In this document: piece after piece, positions 24,127 to 36,524 of the stretch | How the letters are laid out: every line of letters starts with the position of its first letter | How positions within the stretch are numbered: the stretch's first letter is position 1 | DNA from: Austropuccinia psidii | Taxonomy: Eukaryota; Basidiomycota; Pucciniomycetes; Pucciniales; Sphaerophragmiaceae | Length of the DNA: 64,000 bases | NCBI GenBank assembly: GCA_023105745.1 | Contig: JALGQZ010000001.1 | Location: forward strand, 56,563,437-56,627,436 | Direction: 5' to 3' | The notes under the pieces: model-generated | Told to the model about the DNA's origin: nothing | Seen by the model: the letters and a program-made list of their open reading frames with translations, nothing else | Databases searched by the model: none | Translations under genes and position numbers: made by a program

Positions 24127-24720
24127 TCAATCAATCTGAATCAACCTCCAAGATATTTGTTGTTTTCTGAGGGGGGAGGAAGATTGGACAAATATAACAT
24201 CCTGTGTGTCTTGAATTTCTATACTCCCCCAGGCCTTGTGGTTGAACTTGAAATTACCAATTAACAGTAATGGGGGAACTGAATAAACTTTATAAATGAT
24301 GATATCCAATGGTACAAAATGAGAACAGCTATCCAAGAAGCAGATGAAAATGGGTGGATTATCATTTGGAGGACAGAAATAAGGGAGAAAAGAAAAACAT
24401 TGGGATATTAAATAAAAGAAAACTGGTCTTTGATACTTATTTGCAATTGGATCCCCCATATCAGGCATGGACATCCACTTTCTCTTTGGATCCCGGCCAA
24501 CATCATCATACCACTCAATTCTGTCTAAATAAGAGGTTACTGAGGGCATCAAAGTGTTCATGGCTTCATAAAGTTCTTGATTTTGCTGAATTTCTTCAGC
24601 CAAGTCACCTCTGACATCAGCTCATTGATCTTGAGTCTTGTAAAGGTAGTGGGGTACTGTTCTGTAGCCACAGTTTCCATCACCCTGGACATTGATGGCC
24701 TTGAAGGTGTATTTCAATAT
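24127..24720 (-). pseudogene. OTU-type cysteine-protease domain, 3' half of the split MULE-OTU gene
   Basis: Minus strand. The catalytic loop VQGDGNCGYRTV has its Cys codon at 24670-24672. The conserved His is in SCSHFVPLDI at 24319-24321. Between them lie WMSMPDMGDPIANKYQRPV and FFYL, typical of OTU domains. Both catalytic residues remain. A TGA follows the peptide YKTQDQ (near 24620), so the frame is broken. OTU proteases usually cleave ubiquitin chains; in this family they are fused to MULE transposases. The domain was cut from its transposase half by element C, inserted about 50 bases upstream of the catalytic loop. Confidence 0.82.
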
Positions 24721-26350
24721 TGTCACAGGGGCTCTTATGGAATCAAGAGTGGCCTGGCACTCAGGAATCAATAACTCACTTGGAGGGCTCCAAAGGATAT
24801 AAGAAATAATAAAGATCAAATTTCTTTAAAGAAGAATAAGGGAAAAGACAAGTATGCCAAAGATAAAAGAAAAAGATAAGAACCCAAAGGCCAAAGGCCA
24901 AGGAGCCAGCCAAGTGAATCCTCAATTCACTGTTTCAACCTGCCAGAAAAGGAAATGGAATTAGAAAAGGATATGACCACCAATATCCACTGACAGGCAA
25001 GGAAGAAAAAGAGAAAGGGTGCTGAATGACTGAATTAAGATTATCAGTATTAAATTTAATAAAGTAAAAGAAAATGAAGATAAAAATAAATCCAATATAT
25101 CAATTAACTGGGGAAAACGTCCCCAGGTGCTGAAAGGTGGCCAGTATATGTGAAAAGTTGAAAGACTGATCATGGAAGGTGAGTCACTGGCTGTATTATC
25201 CAAATTGGGTCAATACAGATCTGGCCATCTTAAAATCTGAACTGTGTGATTGAATTCCCACAGTGGAATATGAATTGGCCCAATTGGGCCAAGTACATAC
25301 AGGTTGATTGATTGACGCCTGTATTGACCAATTGAGTTGTCCAAGGAGTATTGAAATACTTGATTCCTTGACAACTGATTGAAAAGATGTATAACCTCTG
25401 AGAATGGCCCTTGGAATAATCCTGAATGTAATTTCCAACCCAACTCCTGCAGGGCCAGGTGATTGGAATCCCTGAATGGTCTTCTGATTGCTGCCATGGA
25501 TTGCCAGACTGATGAGTTAAGAAGTCCTCCTTTGAAATGGGTGTTGGATTTTGGGACCTTGATTTGGAAAGATAGAATTGGGTCCTGAAATTGTCACCAT
25601 TGAATTGATGAGCAAAAATGGTGCATAATGGTATATAATACCATATATGCACCACTTCTGCAACCTTGAGTACAGGGTGCATGGAGGAGTGGAAGAATTC
25701 CCCTTAAGGTGAGGGGAAAGATGGAACTCAGCTGATCTGGTGGCCTCTGGTGGTTACCAGAGGCCATGGGCTGAAAAGTGGTCCCTGGTGGTTATTGGCC
25801 AAAATTGGGTCCTGAGGGTCTTATGGCCATTTTGGGGCCAAAATTGGCTCAGGTGGGCCCAACCTGGCCTTGAGACTAGTGGGCTTCCCCCTTTTGGCCT
25901 CATTGGATTAGGCCAAAAGGGACCTAATTGTCCCACAGACTGTGGACCGTGATTACAGCCCATGGACCCTAGAGGCCATAAGGGGCCTAAATGGCCCAAA
26001 AAGGCCAGTGAGGCCAGGACCCCCCTAATGAAAAGGGTTGGTCCAAACCCAATGATGATGTCTAGGGGACCCAGAACCCCCTAGAAGACAGAGAGACCCC
26101 CCAGGATCAAAACAAACATAGAGGCCTGGGGGTTGGGGATATGAGAATTGGCCAGGGAGGCCAATGATGGCAGGATATGGCCTGAGGCCATAAAAGGCCA
26201 GGCAATAGTGATATGGCCAAAATGCCATAGAGCACCAGAAGGGGCCAAATTGGCCATAAAGATATGGTGTGGCCAATTGGCCCCTACTTGGTCCCAGGTT
26301 GGAATTGCCGCAACACAAATGGAGGAGGGTCATTCTTTGTGGTTGTGACA
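24721..26350 (-). repeat. 3' LTR of C
   Basis: 1,630 bp. Its U3 part (about 25740-26350) is packed with GGCC and TGGCC motifs and includes a decayed 7-bp repeat array at 25934-25968. The R-start candidate AGTTAATTGATATA (minus) is at 25096-25109, next to a CTGGGGA/TCCCCAG hairpin. Confidence 0.95.
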
Positions 26351-26365
26351 GTACCCCCTACCTTG
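26351..26365 (-). other. Polypurine tract of C
   Basis: On the minus strand CAAGGTAGGGGGTAC immediately precedes the 3' LTR. Element B has a similar AAGAGGGGGATAC at 57000-57012. Confidence 0.7.
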
Positions 26366-26859
26366 AATGGTGAGCTCCTGAGCACCAAGATAAGGTAGAA
26401 GCCTGTTGAGGCTGTTGAGATGGACTGGAAGTAGGGACTTGAGAGGTATTTGAATCTTGAAAAGAAAATTTTTTGAACTGATAAAAGTGTTGGCATATGA
26501 ACTGAGGTTGACTTGGTCTTCTCTTGACATTTGGCTTGAAAATGTTGAAGACATGATTTTGGCATTAAGAGTTATAAGAAAATATAACAAAGAAAAAGTA
26601 AAAGAAAATAAGAAGGAAAATGAAATTTGAGGGAGAGTCCAATCTTCATCACAGATTTTGACAGTTGATTTTGAAAGTGGCCAAAAACCTGGATAACAGA
26701 ATTTGATGCCAGGTGCTCACAGAGTGGCCAAGGTGATGCTTACAACAGAAAAGAGTAGAATACCACTAAAGGTGCATACCAGGAGTGGGACTTACCTTTG
26801 GTAATTCCCCCCCCCCAAGCACCATAAAAATTCAAGCTTTTGAAGAATTGGGTCCTGGC

Positions 26860-27118
26860 TTGTAAGGATACAAAGAATATTATTGAGGTTTTCAACTGGT
26901 TCCCATGTGGATCTTTCTGAGTCTTGACTGAAACGTTTCCATTCCACCAGATACAATAACTTTATTCTCTTGAGCTTTGAATCCAGTATTTGAGAGACTT
27001 CCCATTCCTTTTCTTCTTAAATGATGATTGGAGGAAGAGGCCCTTGATGCCAATTCAGGATTGTTGATGTCTTGACTGATTCCAACAGTGAAATATGGAA
27101 GACTGGGTGGATGGATTT
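26860..27118 (-). pseudogene. C chromodomain relic
   Basis: Downstream of the stop at 27119 the minus strand still encodes DSKLKRIKLLYLVEWKRF, matching the chromodomain of B (about 53773-53950). A CAA-to-TAA type stop ends pol just before it. Confidence 0.75.
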
Positions 27119-30100
27119 TTATTGAGATGGAAGCTTGAGGTGGTAAGCATGATTACTGACTTTCTTCAAGATTGGAAAAGGACCCAACCATCTTTCAGAC
27201 AGTTTTTTGGTGGGTCTGGTTGATTTGATGTTCTTGGAAGAAAGCCACACCATGTTACCAGGATTGAAAACAGGTGGACTTGCTCTACTTATATCTGCAT
27301 ACCTCTTAAACCGGTTTATGGCAACTTCAAGTTCTGTCTTGACATCTTTCTGTACTGATAGGATTTTTGTTGATACCTTTCCAGCAGGAGTATCTTGAGT
27401 GATGTGAACTGAGTCAAATTGTGGATCTCTTCCATAAACAGTGAAGAACGGCGATTTCTTGGTGGAAGAGTGCTCAGAATTATTGTAGGCAAATTCAGCC
27501 AGAGGGAGCCAGGTGTTCCAATCATCTTGACGATAACTGACATACATCCAAAGATACTGCTCTAGTATCTGATTTACCCTCTCTGGCTGTCCATCAGTTT
27601 CTGGATGGTAAGCAGTTGACAAATCTCTTGAAATCTTGAGCTGCTGAAAAAGATTGGTCCAAAAGGATGAAAGAAAAAGGGGACCTCTATCGCTGACAAT
27701 GCTTGAAGGAAGGCCATGCTTTGAAAAGATATTCTTGATTAATAAATGGGCCAAATCTAATGAAGTGATTGAAGACATTATTGTAATTAAAACTGCCATT
27801 TTTGAGAATCTGTCCACTATGACAAGGATTGAGTCAAAAGGATTGGACAGTGGCAATTGAGTGATGAAATCGATAGAAAGACAAATCCAAGGACCATTTG
27901 GAATTGGAAGAGGTTTGAGGAGTCCAAAATTCTTGTGATGAATATTCTTGTTTCTTAAACACTGTTGACAGGATGAGACATAATCCTTGATGAATTGAGT
28001 AATGCCAGACCAGTGGAAATCACGCTTGACAAGTTTGAGAGTCTTCTCTTCGCAGGGGTGTCCAGCTAGAGGAGATTGATGACGCTTTTGAAGAATTCTG
28101 AGTTGAATTGTGGGGTCATTTGGGACCAACACCCAATCTTTGAAGAGAAGAAGTTGGGAAGAGGAATCAAGAGAATAATCCTGTATAGATTTACCTTTGC
28201 CCAATTCTTGAAGGATGCTTCTGTACTGAGAATATTGCCATAGAGACTTCTGAATTGAATCAATCAAATTTGAAAAAGCTTCCACCTTGACTGCAAAATA
28301 TCTTGAATGTTGGACTTCATCCTGCTTGATGAGCTGTTGAGAGTTCATTAGATTCTTGCTGATGAAATCCTCCCCCTCTCCGGATAAACGTCGTCCCAAC
28401 GTGACAAGGCATCCGGAAGAGTAGCTAGGGGGCCAGGGCGGTAAGTGATTGAGAAATGGAATTCAGAAAGGAATTCAGCCCAGCGGGCTTGATAGCAAGT
28501 GAGCACTTTTGAATACATGAAGTATTGGAGAGAAGAATGATTGGTGAGAACTTCAAAAGGGGAAGAGAGAGAGAAAGAAGAAACGCCCTCCAGCGCTTGA
28601 GGGCCCAGACTATGCCAAGGAGTTCCTTGTCATGAATCTTATAGTTGAGCTCTGCTGGGATAAGCTTGCGGCTGTTGAATGCAATGGCATGTTTTCCTGA
28701 GTCAGCGACCTGACTCAGTACAGAACCCAAGGAATAATTGGATGAATTGGTCTCTACAATGGTGGGTAGAGAAGGATTGGAGCAATGGTGAAAGCCTCTT
28801 TGAGTTGGTGAAACTGACTAAGAGCTTCCTCATTGAGGGGGAAACATGAATCTTTCTAGAGGAAACTGGTGAGTGAACTGATCTTCTTTGAATAATTCTT
28901 GATGAAAGGGTGGTAGAAGTTGGCAAAGCCAAGGAATGATTGAAGAGCCTTGGGGTTTCTTGGAGGTGGCAAATTGAGAATCTGCTGGACTTTTGCTGGG
29001 TCCATCTTGAGGACTTCAGAAGAACCAACATAACCAAGGTATTCTACACTAGAGACATGAAATAGGCACTTTGAAGCCTTAGAAAAAAGGATATTGGCTC
29101 TGAGTCTGGAAAGAACAGTGGAAACATGAGTGACATGTTCTTCCTCAGATTTGGAAAAGACCATAATTTAATCCAAATAAACCATAACATAAACATCAAG
29201 AAGATCTTGGAAAATATCATTGACAAGATTCTGAAAATAGGCAGGAGCATTGGTGAGCCCAATTGGCATAACTGCCATATTTGGTTCTGAAGCATGGAAA
29301 ATGTTCATCACCCTCCTTGATTCTGAACAGGTTGTATGAACCACGCAAATCAATCTTGGAGAAGATAGAAGAACCATTAAAAACATTGAGAAGCTGATTC
29401 ATAGGAGGAACAGGATACTTGTTCTTCCTAGTGTCAGCATTGAGTTTGCAGTAATCAACACACAAACGGAGGCCACCACCTTTCTTTTTGACAAAGAGGA
29501 CAGGTGCTCCTGTTGAAGAGGAGCTTGGACGGATTAAACCTTTCTCTACATTCTCTGAAATGTAGGCCCTGAGTGTATCTGACTCTTGTTTGGATAAAGC
29601 GTAGATCACCCCAACTGGAGGTAGTGACCCCTCCAGCTTGATATGATGATAACAGGCGCGGTTAGGAGGAAGTTTCTCTGCTTTCACCTTAGAGAATACA
29701 TCCAAGTATTGGTGATAAGTAGAAGGAACAACCTTCATCACGGTTTCTATTTCTTCTGGCTCTTCCTCTTCATCCCACAACTCCTCCAGGGAGTCATGAT
29801 AAGATGAAGGAGGAAGGTCCATATTCCCAAAGAAGAGATGAAGTGAAGATACAGAATTATCTTCTCCAAAATTTTGAATCTATTTGAAGACTTCATCTCT
29901 AGAGGGCCATAATGACATATGGGAAGTAAGGGAAGGAATATGGACAGAGGATGGAAATGATGATGTTCTAGAATCACCAACCAGAGCTGCACATGATTTG
30001 GTAGAAGAAAAATCATTAGTGAAAGAATTTTAGGGATCATAATAGTCCTTATGGTTAGCATTGAAGGTAATCAGCCCTTTCCTCCCATCAAAAGATGGAT

Positions 30101-30560
30101 TGAAATGATTAATAAAGTCAAAGCCCAATATGAGGTCTTCTCCCTTGGGAGTATCAATGACTAAAAAGTCCCATTCAAAGCTTGGAAAGGAAGGGAGCTC
30201 AACCATATATCTAGTATGGGGAGTCACAAATGAGGAAGGGGACTGAGAAGAGTCCAAAATGATAAGAGAAATCTTATCTGGTTGTTCTGACATGGTCAAA
30301 GAATACTTGTGAAAAAAAATCCTTGCAATAAATGAGCTGGCAGCGCCAGAATCAATGAGAATGCTGTAAAATATATCAGAGAGAGAAGAAAAAACAAAGA
30401 ACTTGAGAGAATTCTTGACACCAGTATGCAGAATGCACAATTGTGCTCTGTCTGGAAAACAGTGAAGACCATTGAACACAACATGATCTTCACTCAGGCT
30501 TTTCCCTGGCTGGGAAAACTGCCTGAAAGTTGGGTAAGCTTGTTTTGAGGCCCTTTGAAA
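27119..30560 (-). pseudogene. C pol: protease, RT, RNase H, integrase
   Basis: Broken into several frames. Protease DSGA is at about 30350 (ILIDSGAASSF). RT palm segments are at 29217-29822, with D in [10 protein letters not shown]. The catalytic box at 29168-29170 reads YLD-stop, where YLDD is expected. RNase H is at 28425-28730 (IHDKELLGIVWALKRW). Integrase at 27119-28399 is one open block of 426 codons, with HHCC residues (H in RHQSPLAGHP, CQQC) and the DDE acids in SIDFITQLPL, VSDRGPLF and ETDGQPERVNQ. The order is typical of Ty3/gypsy. It is homologous throughout to B pol. Confidence 0.93.
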
Positions 30561-31790
30561 CAAGACTCAAGACTATGTTTTCCACCACAATAGGTACACA
30601 AGCCCTCCTTGATTCTTCTTTCTCTTTCAGAACCTTTCAACTTGAAGTCCTTATTCAACAAGGAAGAATGGGGCTTGTCCCGCTTTTGAGAATGAAAATC
30701 CTTCTTATTATGACTTGAGCTTGAAGAATTTTGATGATTAGAAGAGTTTGAATTTGAGGCTTCAGGCCTCTTCTCTTGATGATGATTCTTCTCCTTTTGC
30801 CTCTCATGGTACCTGGTATCAAGTTCCAGGGTGATATCCATTAAGTCTTGAAGAGAATCAATATTTGAAGGATGGGAGGCCAAACCCTTCCTGAAATTAT
30901 GAATAAGAGCCCTTTCACCCTAATCTCCAATTCTTGAAACCAAACTCCTAAAATCGGCAATGTATAAGGCAACATGCCCACCTTCTTTCATTCTAAGGCC
31001 ATCCAACTCTGCTTCAGATTTTCTAACTTCATTTGGGTCCCCAAATAAAGTGAAGAGTTGGGATTCAAAAAATGGCCATGAATTGAGAAGATAACTTGAG
31101 TCTTGATTAGTGAGATTGGAAAGATAAGGCTCAATCCATTTTGCAGCCCTGCCAACTAAGAATCAAGTGGCATAAAGAACTTTCTTTCTGTCTTGAGAGA
31201 AATTTGCCAGGTCATTATGAAAAATAAGTTGACAAGACTGAATGAAACTTCTGACTTTGAAGGGTTGAGTCCAATCCAAACATTCCGGTGCCTTCATAGA
31301 TGGAGTCTTGAAGGCTGGTGGTCTGGAAGCTTCAGAAGATGCAGTAGCTTGAAGATTGGCCATAATTTGGGTCATTTTCTGCATGATGGCCAATAAGGAT
31401 GGTTCAGTCTGGTGAGAGACAGGCTGATCAGACTGGGCTAGAGTTGGTCCTCTGGTGCCTTCAGATTCTCCCACAGGAGCAGGAGGAGCCTCAGTGCCAT
31501 CAGACTCTTCCTCTTCCACAGAATTCTCCTCCTCCTCTTCACCTGGACCTCTAAAAGTAGTCCTTGACATGCCTGGAAAACTGCCAACTACTCCTGAGAA
31601 AGAATTGGATCTTATTGGCACTCTTCCTTCCTTCCTGGATGGTGTTGCTCCCTCCTTGATTGGTCCTCTGTCTAATTGGGCCTTCAGTGGTGAAACTGCT
31701 GGGGTACCACAAGAGGAGCTCTTGGAGTAGGAGTGAGAACAGCCTGAGCTTGGGCCTGAGATCTTGTCTGTCTTGCAGGAGGTTAATTTT
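30494..31790 (-). pseudogene. C gag
   Basis: Minus strand. Capsid-like motif [17 protein letters not shown], and near the end a zinc knuckle [13 protein letters not shown]. Compared with B gag, the start codon has changed (ATG in B; ATT here, near 31795) and internal stops lie near 31162 and 30900. The gag stop (TGA at 30494-30496) sits just after a GGGAAAA heptamer (30500-30506), as in B. Confidence 0.88.
30500..30506 (-). promoter_or_regulatory. -1 frameshift heptamer of C
   Basis: Minus-strand G-GGA-AAA lies in the zero frame of gag, two codons before the stop. Pol continues in the -1 frame, as in element B. Confidence 0.7.
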
Positions 31791-32490
31791 GGAGTGGAAT
31801 GATTGAATAAAAATAAAATCTAAATGAAGATAATCAAAACTTGAATAACAACTTGAGGAAAAACCAAAATAGTCTTGAAGCTCAAATCAAAATCAAATAT
31901 TGAGGAAAAATCAATAATCAATGAATCAAAATCAAATTTCAAATCAATTCAAATTCAAATTTTGCAGAAAAATCAATCAATCAATCAATTCTTGAGGTAA
32001 AAATCAATGTGAGTCAATTTTCTTGATGTGAAAAGTCAGCAAAATCAATAAAATCTTCAGGTCAATCAATTATCTTGAAGTAAATGTCAATTTATGTCAA
32101 ATCAATAAGTAAAAATCAAAATCAAGTGAAATCTTCTTGAAAAAATCAAAATTCTTGAGGAACAGATCAAATATGAATCTTGATGTGAAGACGTGTCTGA
32201 ATGATAATAAAGATCAATTTTAATTTAAATAATGAGGCCTGAATACAAAGGATTTGATGAATTGAATGAAGATGAAAATGAGATGCAATTTCAAAAAGAG
32301 AAACAAAATATAAAATTGGGGACAGCTTTCAATTTTCAGAATGAAGAATGAATGAGAGAAAATTGAGAGGTGACAAATAAATCATAAGATCATAAAACGT
32401 TAAAGAGTCATAATTCTGATGAAGTGAAATGAATGAATTAAAATATAAGAATGAATGAACAGAAGAAAAATTATGAGTTAATTAATATAA
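31791..32490 (-). other. 5' leader of C with candidate self-priming PBS
   Basis: Low-complexity leader rich in ATTGATT and CCTCAAGA-type words on the minus strand, like the leader of B. Directly inside the LTR, after one T, lies TATATTAATTAACT (32476-32489). It is complementary to the LTR-internal motif AGTTAATTAATATA, as seen intact in S and with one change in each LTR of C. Confidence 0.65.
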
Positions 32491-34028
32491 TGTCACAGGG
32501 GCTCTTATAGAAGCAAGAGTGGCCTGGCAATCAGGAATCAAGAACTCACTTGGAGGGCTCCAAAGGATATAAGAAATAATAAAGATTAAATTTCTTTAAA
32601 GAACAATAAGGGAAAAGAAAAGTTTGCCAAAGATAAAAGAAAAAGGCCAAAGATAATAAGAGAAGCCAACCAAGTGTATCCTCAATTCACTGTTTCAACC
32701 TTTCAGAAAAGGAAATGGAATTAGCAAAGGATATGACCACCAATATCCACTGACAGGTGAGGAAGAAAAAGAGAAAGGGTGCTGAATGAATGACTTAAGA
32801 TTATCAGTATTACTTTCAATAAAGAAAAAGAAAATAAATATAAAGATAAATCCAATATATTAATTAAATGGGGAAAAAGTCCCCAGGTGCTGAAAGGTGG
32901 CCAGTATATGTGAAAAGTTGAAAGACTGATCATGGAAGGTGAGTCACCGGCTTTATTGTCTGAATTGGGTCAATAAAAATCTGGGAATCTTGAAATTTGA
33001 ACTGTGTGACTGAATTCCCAAAGTGGAATATGAATTGGCCCAATTGGGCCAAGTACATACAGGTTGATTGACGCCTGTATGGCCAAATTGAGTTGTCCAA
33101 GGAGTATTGAAATACTTTATGCCTTGAAAACTGATTGAAAGAATGTATAAGCTCTGAGAATGGCCCTTGGAATAATCCTGAATGAAATAGCCAACCCAAC
33201 TCCTGCAGGGCCAGGTGATTGGAATCCCTGAATGGTCTTCTGATTGCCGCCATGGATTTCCAGACTGATGAGTTAAGAAGTCGTCCTTCGAAATGGGTGT
33301 TGAATTTTGGGACCTTGATTTGGAAAGATGGAATTGGGTACTGACAACGTTACCATTGAATTGCTGAGCAAAAATGGTGCATAATGGTATATGATACCAT
33401 ATATGCACCACTTCTGCAACCTTGAGTACGGGGTTCATGGAGAAGTGGAAGAATTCCCCTTAAAGTGAGGGGAAATATTGAGCTCAGCTGATCTGGTGGT
33501 TACCAGAGGCCATAGGCTGAAAAGTGGTCCCTGGTGGTTATTGGCCAAAATTGGGTCCTGAGGGTCTTATGGCCATAATTGGCTCAGGTGGGCCCAATTG
33601 TGGTTTGGGACCCACCTGGCCTTGGGGCTAGTGCGCTTCCCCCTTTGGCCTCATTGGCCCACGGACCGTAGAGGCGGTAAGGGGCCTAAATGGCCCAAAA
33701 AGGCCAGTTAGGCCAGGACCCCCCTAATGAAAAGGGTTGGTCCAAACCCAATGATGATGGCTAGGGGACCCGGAACCCCCAGGCCCAAAACAAAGATAAA
33801 GGCCTGGGGGTTGGGGATATGAGAATTGGCCAGGGAGGCCTATGATGGGAGGATATGGCCTGAGGCCATAAAAGGCCAGGGAATAGTGATATGGCCAAAA
33901 TTCCATAGAGAAACAGAAGGGTCCAAATCGGACATAAAGATCTGGTGTGGCCAATTGGCCCCAACTTGGTCCCAGGTTGGAATTGCCGCAACACCAATGG
34001 AGGAGGGTCATTCTTTGTGGTTGTGACA
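32491..34028 (-). repeat. 5' LTR of C
   Basis: 1,538 bp, TG...CA ends, paired with 24721-26350. It has the same GGCC-rich U3 and hairpin-plus-AATTAAT motif (R-start at 32856-32869, minus). Confidence 0.95.
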
Positions 34029-34033
34029 AATAT

Positions 34034-35388
34034 AAACTTTGGAAAGTATTCTGAGCCAGGTACCTGATAACACTTGGTTAAAAAATGAATAAATATTCAA
34101 ATAAACAAAAAAATATACATTAAAAAGAATCAGAAACTCACAAAGAGCTTGGAGCATTCATTACTTGTGTGATCATTGCTTTGAAAATGCTCACAGGTCA
34201 AGTCAATTACATCGTATATCTTCAAACTTGTGGCAGGTTTGTGGGACTTTATTTGTGAGGCTTTTCGGCCCATTACCAATCTTCTGGACCTTCCAAGGGT
34301 GACTCCTGATTTGCCATATTCATTTAATTCAGTTACTGAGGGTATTGAATCTTATGAAATTATTGATTTTGATAATGAGGCCTCAGAATCCACTTCCATG
34401 ATTGGAGAGGGTGCAAATGACTGTGATCTTGATGTTGTTCCACTGGTCATTTTTGATGGGGGTCTTCCTCTTCTCTTGGATTGACTTTCAATAATTTCAA
34501 ATCTTGATGGTTCTCTTTTGTTTTTATTCTTATTTTTATTCTTGGATCCTTGAGGTCTTCCATGGATATTCTTAAATTCTAGTGGGTCTTCATAATATTG
34601 ATCATCCTTGTGACTCTTGGGAATTTGATCAAATGGGACTTTTCCAGTCAAAAAATCTTGAAAATGTTGAAGAATTGGGGTGATTTCTGCCATTGGTCTT
34701 TGAAAAAGGTCTTCACCAATATCTTCAGATAATCTTTTGGCTTCATTCTTTCTTCCTTTCGCAACACATTGATAATCACCTTGATAGCCATTCTGAAAAG
34801 AAAATAACAAAGAAAATCACTTAATAAGAAAAAAATATGAATTTTAAGTTCAAAAATCTTCACAGGCAAATACAAATGCCACTGAGGATGGAAGTCTGAT
34901 ATCTGAAGCCTTTGGTACTTGGCAAGTGCCTGTTGCGTCTTATGCATGCAAGGAATGCCTTGATAATTTTTGTACTTGTTGGTGCATTTTTTATTTGGAG
35001 GAAATTTGGTTTTGAAATTTTCAAAGGCCATCTCAAAGGCATGATGAGACACCTTGCCATTGAGAGCACAGATGTGTGGAAGAAATCTCTTGACATGGAT
35101 AATCATTTATTTGGATATTCTGTTGATTATTTCAATAAATTGTTTTCTGAAATCCATGTGGAGAGCCCTAACTACCTCCAGAAGAGTGCCAGTGGACTTC
35201 TGGAGCCAAAGTTTAACCATGGCATGGGCACCTTCAACTCTTGAGGTGGAGCCCACATGCAGGCGGAATTGGTGCTTGGTCCAGGATTGCCCATAATCCT
35301 CCTTTAGAGGAAGCAAGGTATTTTCCAAATATTGAAAGACTTCAGAATTTTTTACTTGCTGCTAAAGCTTCTTCCAGTTGTCTCATTT
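34034..35388 (-). pseudogene. MULE-type transposase, 5' half of the split MULE-OTU gene
   Basis: Minus strand. The transposase C-terminal block contains HQFRLHVGSTSRVEGAHAMVK (35107-35328) and, in a neighbouring frame, YQGIPCMHKTQQALAKYQRL then FHPQWHL, the CxxH-type zinc motif common to MULE/FAR1-like transposases. An intron of about 70 bp ends TTTTCTTTTCAG near 34796. Then come an acidic/basic linker (RPQGSKNKNKNKNKREPS, an AT-hook-like GRPPSK) and a nonsense TAA at 34349-34351. The frame continues to a GTGAGT donor at 34142, through a 79-bp intron to 34064, and resumes at 34063 leading into the OTU domain. Element C then splits the gene. The 5' end is cut by fragment D. Confidence 0.78.
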
Positions 35389-36524
35389 GAAAGAATCTTG
35401 CATACATCTTTTTGCATTATGTCTTGCTTTGTCAAGCATTATTTAAAACCTGCTTGCTGTTGGATGTATATCCCAAAAGTCCTTTTTGAAGTTATCATAA
35501 GGAAGTCTTAGATTCCAACCTTTTTCCAAAATTGCTGGTGTTCGTCCAGTTGAAGAATGGATTGATGTTTTATATGCCAGCTCAAGAGCTGGTATTAAGG
35601 TACACCAATCATGGGTAAAGCCATCAGAGTCTTTGAATTCTAGTCCATAAACACAGAATCTTCTTATCATGTCTTCTATGGTCTGTATCATTCTTTCTAC
35701 TAAACATTCAGTTTGAGGGTGGTAAGCTGTTGATAATGATAACTGTTCTCCAAACAAGTTATGCAGGTTTTTCCATAATTCTGAAGTGAATTTTGGGTAT
35801 TTGTCACTTATGATATTTTTGAATACGCCTGTGTGGCTAATAGCTTTATTCCATATTATTATGGCTGTGTCCATAGCTGTGTCATCTTTATGACATGGTA
35901 AAAACATTGGAGTTTTGCTGTATCTGTCAACCAGTACTAGGCATGCATTATAACTGCTTTCTCCTCCTGGAGGTAAGACTGTTACCCAATTCATGTGAAA
36001 TATTTCCCATGAGGATCTTGGTTCTTGGATTTGGATCATCATTCCAAATTTCTTTCCTGTGGCTCTGTTTTCTTTTTGGCATCTGTCAGAGGTTTGGAAG
36101 TATTCTGCAACATCATTTCTCCAATTCAGCCACAAAGAGCAGGTTTTAACCCTTTCCAGTGTCCTATCTTCTGAGAGATTTCCAGATGCAACACTTTCAT
36201 TACATTCATGTAATATAGTATTTATCAAGATTCTATATGTTAAGGTCATGAAACATGTGTGTTTTGTCCTATGATACAGTATTCCATCAAGGAGGTGGAA
36301 GCTTCCTTCATCATATTATTTTTTCCATATTTCATCTAGTTTGGGTGAGAGTGATGGGCCTTTGCAGTCTTTCATCAGAAGTTGGCATAGGATATGACAA
36401 TTCTTATCCATCTTATATCTTTCTTTAACTTGATTAAAGAATTCTGTGCCAATATCTGTGACACATATGCCTTCTATATGGTGCGCTTCCTGTGGTACCC
36501 ACTCTGGGTATTCAGGTGTATTTG
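35389..36524 (-). mobile_element. Gypsy pol fragment D (lineage I)
   Basis: The minus strand aligns to A 58540-61340 without the S insertion. The end of RNase H linker ([20 protein letters not shown]) is at 36316-36561. Integrase is at 35443-36249, with catalytic D in HMNWVTVLPP replaced by N, then ISDKYPKFTS (usual RDPKF) and VERMIQTIEDM. These substitutions and the stops make it inactive. At its left end homology stops near 35389, where the MULE gene begins. At its right end it is interrupted by the LTR of H, so the rest of D probably lies beyond the window. Confidence 0.85.

Larger units (their letters stand above)
24721..34028 (-). mobile_element. Complete chromodomain Ty3/gypsy element C (lineage II)
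   Basis: 9,308 bp between LTRs 24721-26350 and 32491-34028, both starting TGTCACAGGGG and ending GTTGTGACA on the plus strand. The target-site duplication AATAT is exact at 24716-24720 and 34029-34033. The coding strand is minus. The LTRs differ by roughly 6% over the first 150 bases and by indels (1,630 versus 1,538 bp). Gag and pol carry many stops, so it is an old insertion. Confidence 0.96.

Noticed and set aside
24127..24720. A viral-type OTU protease
   Set aside because: The context is a MULE transposase gene with spliceosomal introns. Nothing else viral is nearby.
25740..26333. Overlapping open frames on both strands in the GGCC-rich LTR
   Set aside because: They arise from GC-rich low-complexity sequence inside an LTR, with no domain, and are not kept in the matching stretch of the other LTR.
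31780..32200. Microsatellite or CRISPR-like array in the leader of C
   Set aside because: The ATTGATT words are irregular, with no constant repeat or spacer length. It is a low-complexity leader.
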